A stretch of 64,000 bases of DNA from Coenobita brevimanus (lineage: Eukaryota; Arthropoda; Malacostraca; Decapoda; Coenobitidae): NCBI GenBank assembly GCA_032717465.1, contig CM064715.1, positions 34,596,382 to 34,660,381 of the forward strand, in the 5' to 3' direction. Under the pieces are notes generated by a model that searched no databases, was not told the origin of the DNA, and saw only the letters and a program-made list of their open reading frames with translations. The position numbers and the translations under genes were made by a program. Of the stretch, positions 61,887 to 64,000 are shown piece after piece. Position 1 is the stretch's first letter, and each line of letters starts with the position of its first letter.

Positions 61887-62665
61887 AAAAAAATTCTGGT
61901 TGGTTGTTTTACCTATTGCGTGAGAATAAACGATTCTGCAAAAACAGCTCGCATTCTAGGCCAGTATCGTCAGTCCTGGCAGAATGCAATAGCCATTCTA
62001 CTTTATATACGTTACAATCACCCAAAAGGTTAATTTCAGTTAGTCAACCGTGTGGATGTAGATTCAAATACTCTGGGTTCTGATGAAACGTTGGGGGAGC
62101 GATAAACTACACAAATGTGGTAATATTCAGATAGTTTAGTTTATCAAAATTAGCTGAATTGAAGTTCAAAACAGAGTCAACTGCAAATTTAGATTTGATA
62201 TGACAACAGGTGCCACCCATGTTACGGAGGTTTGTGGAGATGGTAACCAGGAAAACAAAATGGGGATATGTCAGTGGAGGGAGAGATTTAAGGTTATGAG
62301 GAACAGGGTTAGAGTGGATACTGACTGCAGGAATAAATGAAAGGAATTCAGACTGACATTAAGTCCACGAGTACTAGTGAAATATAAGGTTGGCCATGTG
62401 CTTCTCCGATAAAAAGCATGAACAGTATTTGCAACAACCGCTGTCGGCAAAGCCGATTGACATATAATGAGGTATAGACAGTTGGAGGTAGAGGCACTGG
62501 GAGAGAATGCTGGCTCGGTGTTAATAAAAACACTGAATGTTCAGCAAAGGGAGATGGTCAGGAACAGGTCCTGAGAGCTGATGAAACGGGAGCTCAAGCT
62601 CTCCCTGTCACCACCTTGAAATCCACCTCGGGAGTACCGCGCTGTTCGAATGGTGCTACAGTTTT
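61887..62665 (-). mobile_element. Jockey-like non-LTR retrotransposon, 5' fragment (copy F)
   Basis: From 61890 to about 62345 the sequence matches the endonuclease region of copy D (39376-39845). From about 62540 to 62665 it matches the 5' segment of copy B (28895-29030), including ATGAAACGGGAGCTC. The stretch between (62345-62540) is unique here and probably represents the region before the endonuclease. The RT is missing: RTE-like copy 4 lies where it should be. Confidence 0.75.
61890..62340 (-). pseudogene. Endonuclease N-terminal half of Jockey-like copy F
   Basis: On the minus strand: FRNMGGTCCHIKSKFAVDS (about 62170-62235), then a frame change, LLGDCNVYKVEWL-like sequence (about 61990-62040) and ARTDDTGLECELF (about 61945-61985), parallel to FRNKGGTC, ILGDFNIHNGEWL and ARTDDTGLECELF in copy D. 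The copy shows GDC at the usual GDF position, plus frameshifts. Inactive. Confidence 0.75.
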
Positions 62666-63057
62666 CTCGTGTGCTGTAGACACTTACTCTACATAGCTTA
62701 CATTCCTGGTTGACCTTGTCTTTGTGAAAGTAATCAGGACTAAGGAGAATCTTGCTAGTGTTCTTCCGGTGCCTTATTGCTTTCTCATGATCGTTGAGGT
62801 ACAGTCGTCAGCACAAATTCCCTGCAAGCCTGCTCGTGTGATGTGGGTCGTTTTGTCTGGCAACAGTGTATGGGAACTAGTTGCCACACAAGCTTTTTTT
62901 TTTTTTTTTATACGCTTTAAAGACGTATTTGTAAGAATTAGTTCTATAAATCGCCTCAAATGCAATATTCTTTATATCTGATTAGCATAATAATGTGCAA
63001 AAGACGGCGGAAGAATGTTGTGGAATGAAGAAACTTTAGCTCTCTCTCCGTGCTCGG
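62666..63057. other. Unassigned sequence
   Basis: No satellite landmark, coding frame or terminal repeat recognised. Includes a poly-T tract at 62896-62909. Confidence 0.5.
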
Positions 63058-63226
63058 ATGTTTCGGCCACGGACGTTTGGTCCACGAACGTTTCAGCCAT
63101 GGGCCACCACCCTAGGACGTTTTGGGCCTACATTAGGTTAGGCTAGATTTGGTAAGGTTCACAACACTTCACACTTCAAAATGTCCTAGGTTGGTGGCCC
63201 ATGGCCCAAACGTCCTTGGCCGAAAC
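63058..63226. mobile_element. Short fold-back (MITE-like) element
   Basis: Inverted arms GTTTCGGCCACGGACGTTTGG (about 63059-63079) with GGGCCACCACCCTAGGACG (about 63100-63119), against CTAGGTTGGTGGCCCATGG (about 63185-63205) with CGTCCTTGGCCGAAACG (about 63210-63226). The left arm has a roughly 20-bp additional copy of the GACGTTTGG/AACGTTTC motif. The loop is about 60 bp. No coding capacity and no clear target duplication. Confidence 0.65.
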
Positions 63227-64000
63227 GTTCTACATTCCTCTCCCTCGTACCCCTTCCGATGTCCCTCTCCAACCTCCCCCTCTTGCCCCGTCCCCCTTCT
63301 TTCCTTCTCTCTCTGCCCTGCCTAACTTATCCACGGCTCTAATCTGTGTAATGAATTGCACGTTTCTCTATTTCATGTCTATTCCTGTAACTTTTTGGCT
63401 CCTCAACATTCCAGAGTTTCTTGCCATGAAACAGTCTTTTTCTCCCACTCTCTTCTCCAAACATGATGCAGCAGTTCGAAACATTATTGGTTCTGATCCT
63501 ACATCATGAAGCTGTGAACAAAATGAACATTTTCCTAGGGAAGAGACAGGGCAAGCAATAGGAGGAAGAGGCACAAATGTTTGTTCAATTTCGTCTACTG
63601 AAATAATATTCACCGACTGCCTGGCTCACTCAGGAAAAAAAAAAAAAAAAAAAAAAAAGGAATACGTCATAAGAACGAGACCTCAAACGTTTCTGTATCT
63701 TGTGGCTGTTGGTTCTGACAATGGGTGAAGAAAAGAATGACAATTGGAAAAAAAGGAACGAGAATGGGACTCGAACAGGAAGGAATATTGATAATTAACC
63801 TTGGATATTGTTAGTTTTATTAAAGTATTGCAAGCAATTGAAAACAGGACGGGCTGGGTTTAGTAACCAGTCACGAGAGAATTGCGATGCACCAGTCGGG
63901 TTAGTGTCGTTGATAAAAGAATGAAGGTAGAGAGGGTGGGGAGAGGAGAAAGTGGAGAGGCATGAACGTGGGTGGGGGGTAGGAGAGAGAGGGAGGGGTG
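63227..64000. other. Unassigned sequence at the right edge
   Basis: No gene supported. It contains a C/T-rich start, a poly-A run of 24 (63635-63658) and G-rich, purine-rich sequence after 63900. An open frame 63201-63509 of 102 codons has no recognisable motif and overlaps an equally long frame on the other strand. Confidence 0.5.

Noticed and set aside
63201..63509. 102-codon frame with a proline-rich start and a hydrophobic middle
   Set aside because: No recognisable motif, begins inside the fold-back element and overlaps an antisense frame of similar length; not enough to call a gene.
63745..63790. B-box-like GTTCGAGTCCC on the minus strand near 63760
   Set aside because: No A box at the right distance and no cloverleaf; not called a tRNA or SINE.

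Overview
This window looks like repeat-dominated, probably heterochromatic DNA from an invertebrate nuclear genome. A decapod crustacean is my best guess, and it is an inference. It rests on the mix of RTE-like and Jockey-like non-LTR retrotransposon proteins, the density of (AC)n, (AG)n and (AT)n microsatellites, and the AT-rich background. I recognise no host protein-coding gene, rRNA or intact tRNA. The coding sequence I can support is transposon-derived: one uninterrupted but 5'-truncated reverse transcriptase (RT) frame at 60336-61847, one long Jockey-like RT frame at 27265-28410, and several broken copies.

The backbone, about 2.6-59.4 kb, is a satellite built from related monomers of roughly 0.65-0.85 kb in two higher-order repeats (HORs). 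HOR1 (2632-21851, + orientation) is a 6-monomer unit of about 4.0 kb, organised as three dimers of about 1.3 kb. The same landmark recurs at 2861, 6902, 15390 and 21800, and after subtracting insertions the periods are about 4.04, 4.0-4.1 and 4.0 kb. HOR2 (22681 to about 54390) is a 7-monomer unit of about 6.2 kb. One unit is inverted (22681-29390) and is followed by head-to-head + strand units. Each HOR2 unit carries, in the same slot between two monomers, a composite module of about 0.7-0.95 kb: (GT)n, two to four ~155-bp tandem units with nuclear-receptor-like AGGTCA half-sites, a very GC-rich variable core, and a terminal hairpin plus T-run. Four copies are seen (25241, 34668, 43776, 50325). 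This is the most novel-looking structure in the window.

Other elements are inserted into the satellite: RTE-like LINEs (1-2631, 12330-14068, 21852-22588, 60309-61886); a tRNA-like SINE whose 3' tail matches the RTE 3' end (32467-32614); Jockey-like LINEs of two lineages (16070, 26442, 33081, 37085, 59385, 61887); a CR1/Jockey-like fragment (54391-55135); an hAT remnant with a perfect 8-bp target duplication (30517-31198); two CAGT-ended elements flanked by TA (9922-11743, an almost spacer-free palindrome, and 55791-57880); an element with CCTCGCCCG inverted ends nested in a Jockey-like tail (59539-60232); a Helitron-like candidate (48141-48539); and a short fold-back element (63058-63226).

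The right edge (about 59.4-64 kb) leaves the satellite and becomes a mosaic of retroelement pieces and unassigned sequence. All identities come from reading motifs and comparing copies within the window. No database search was possible.
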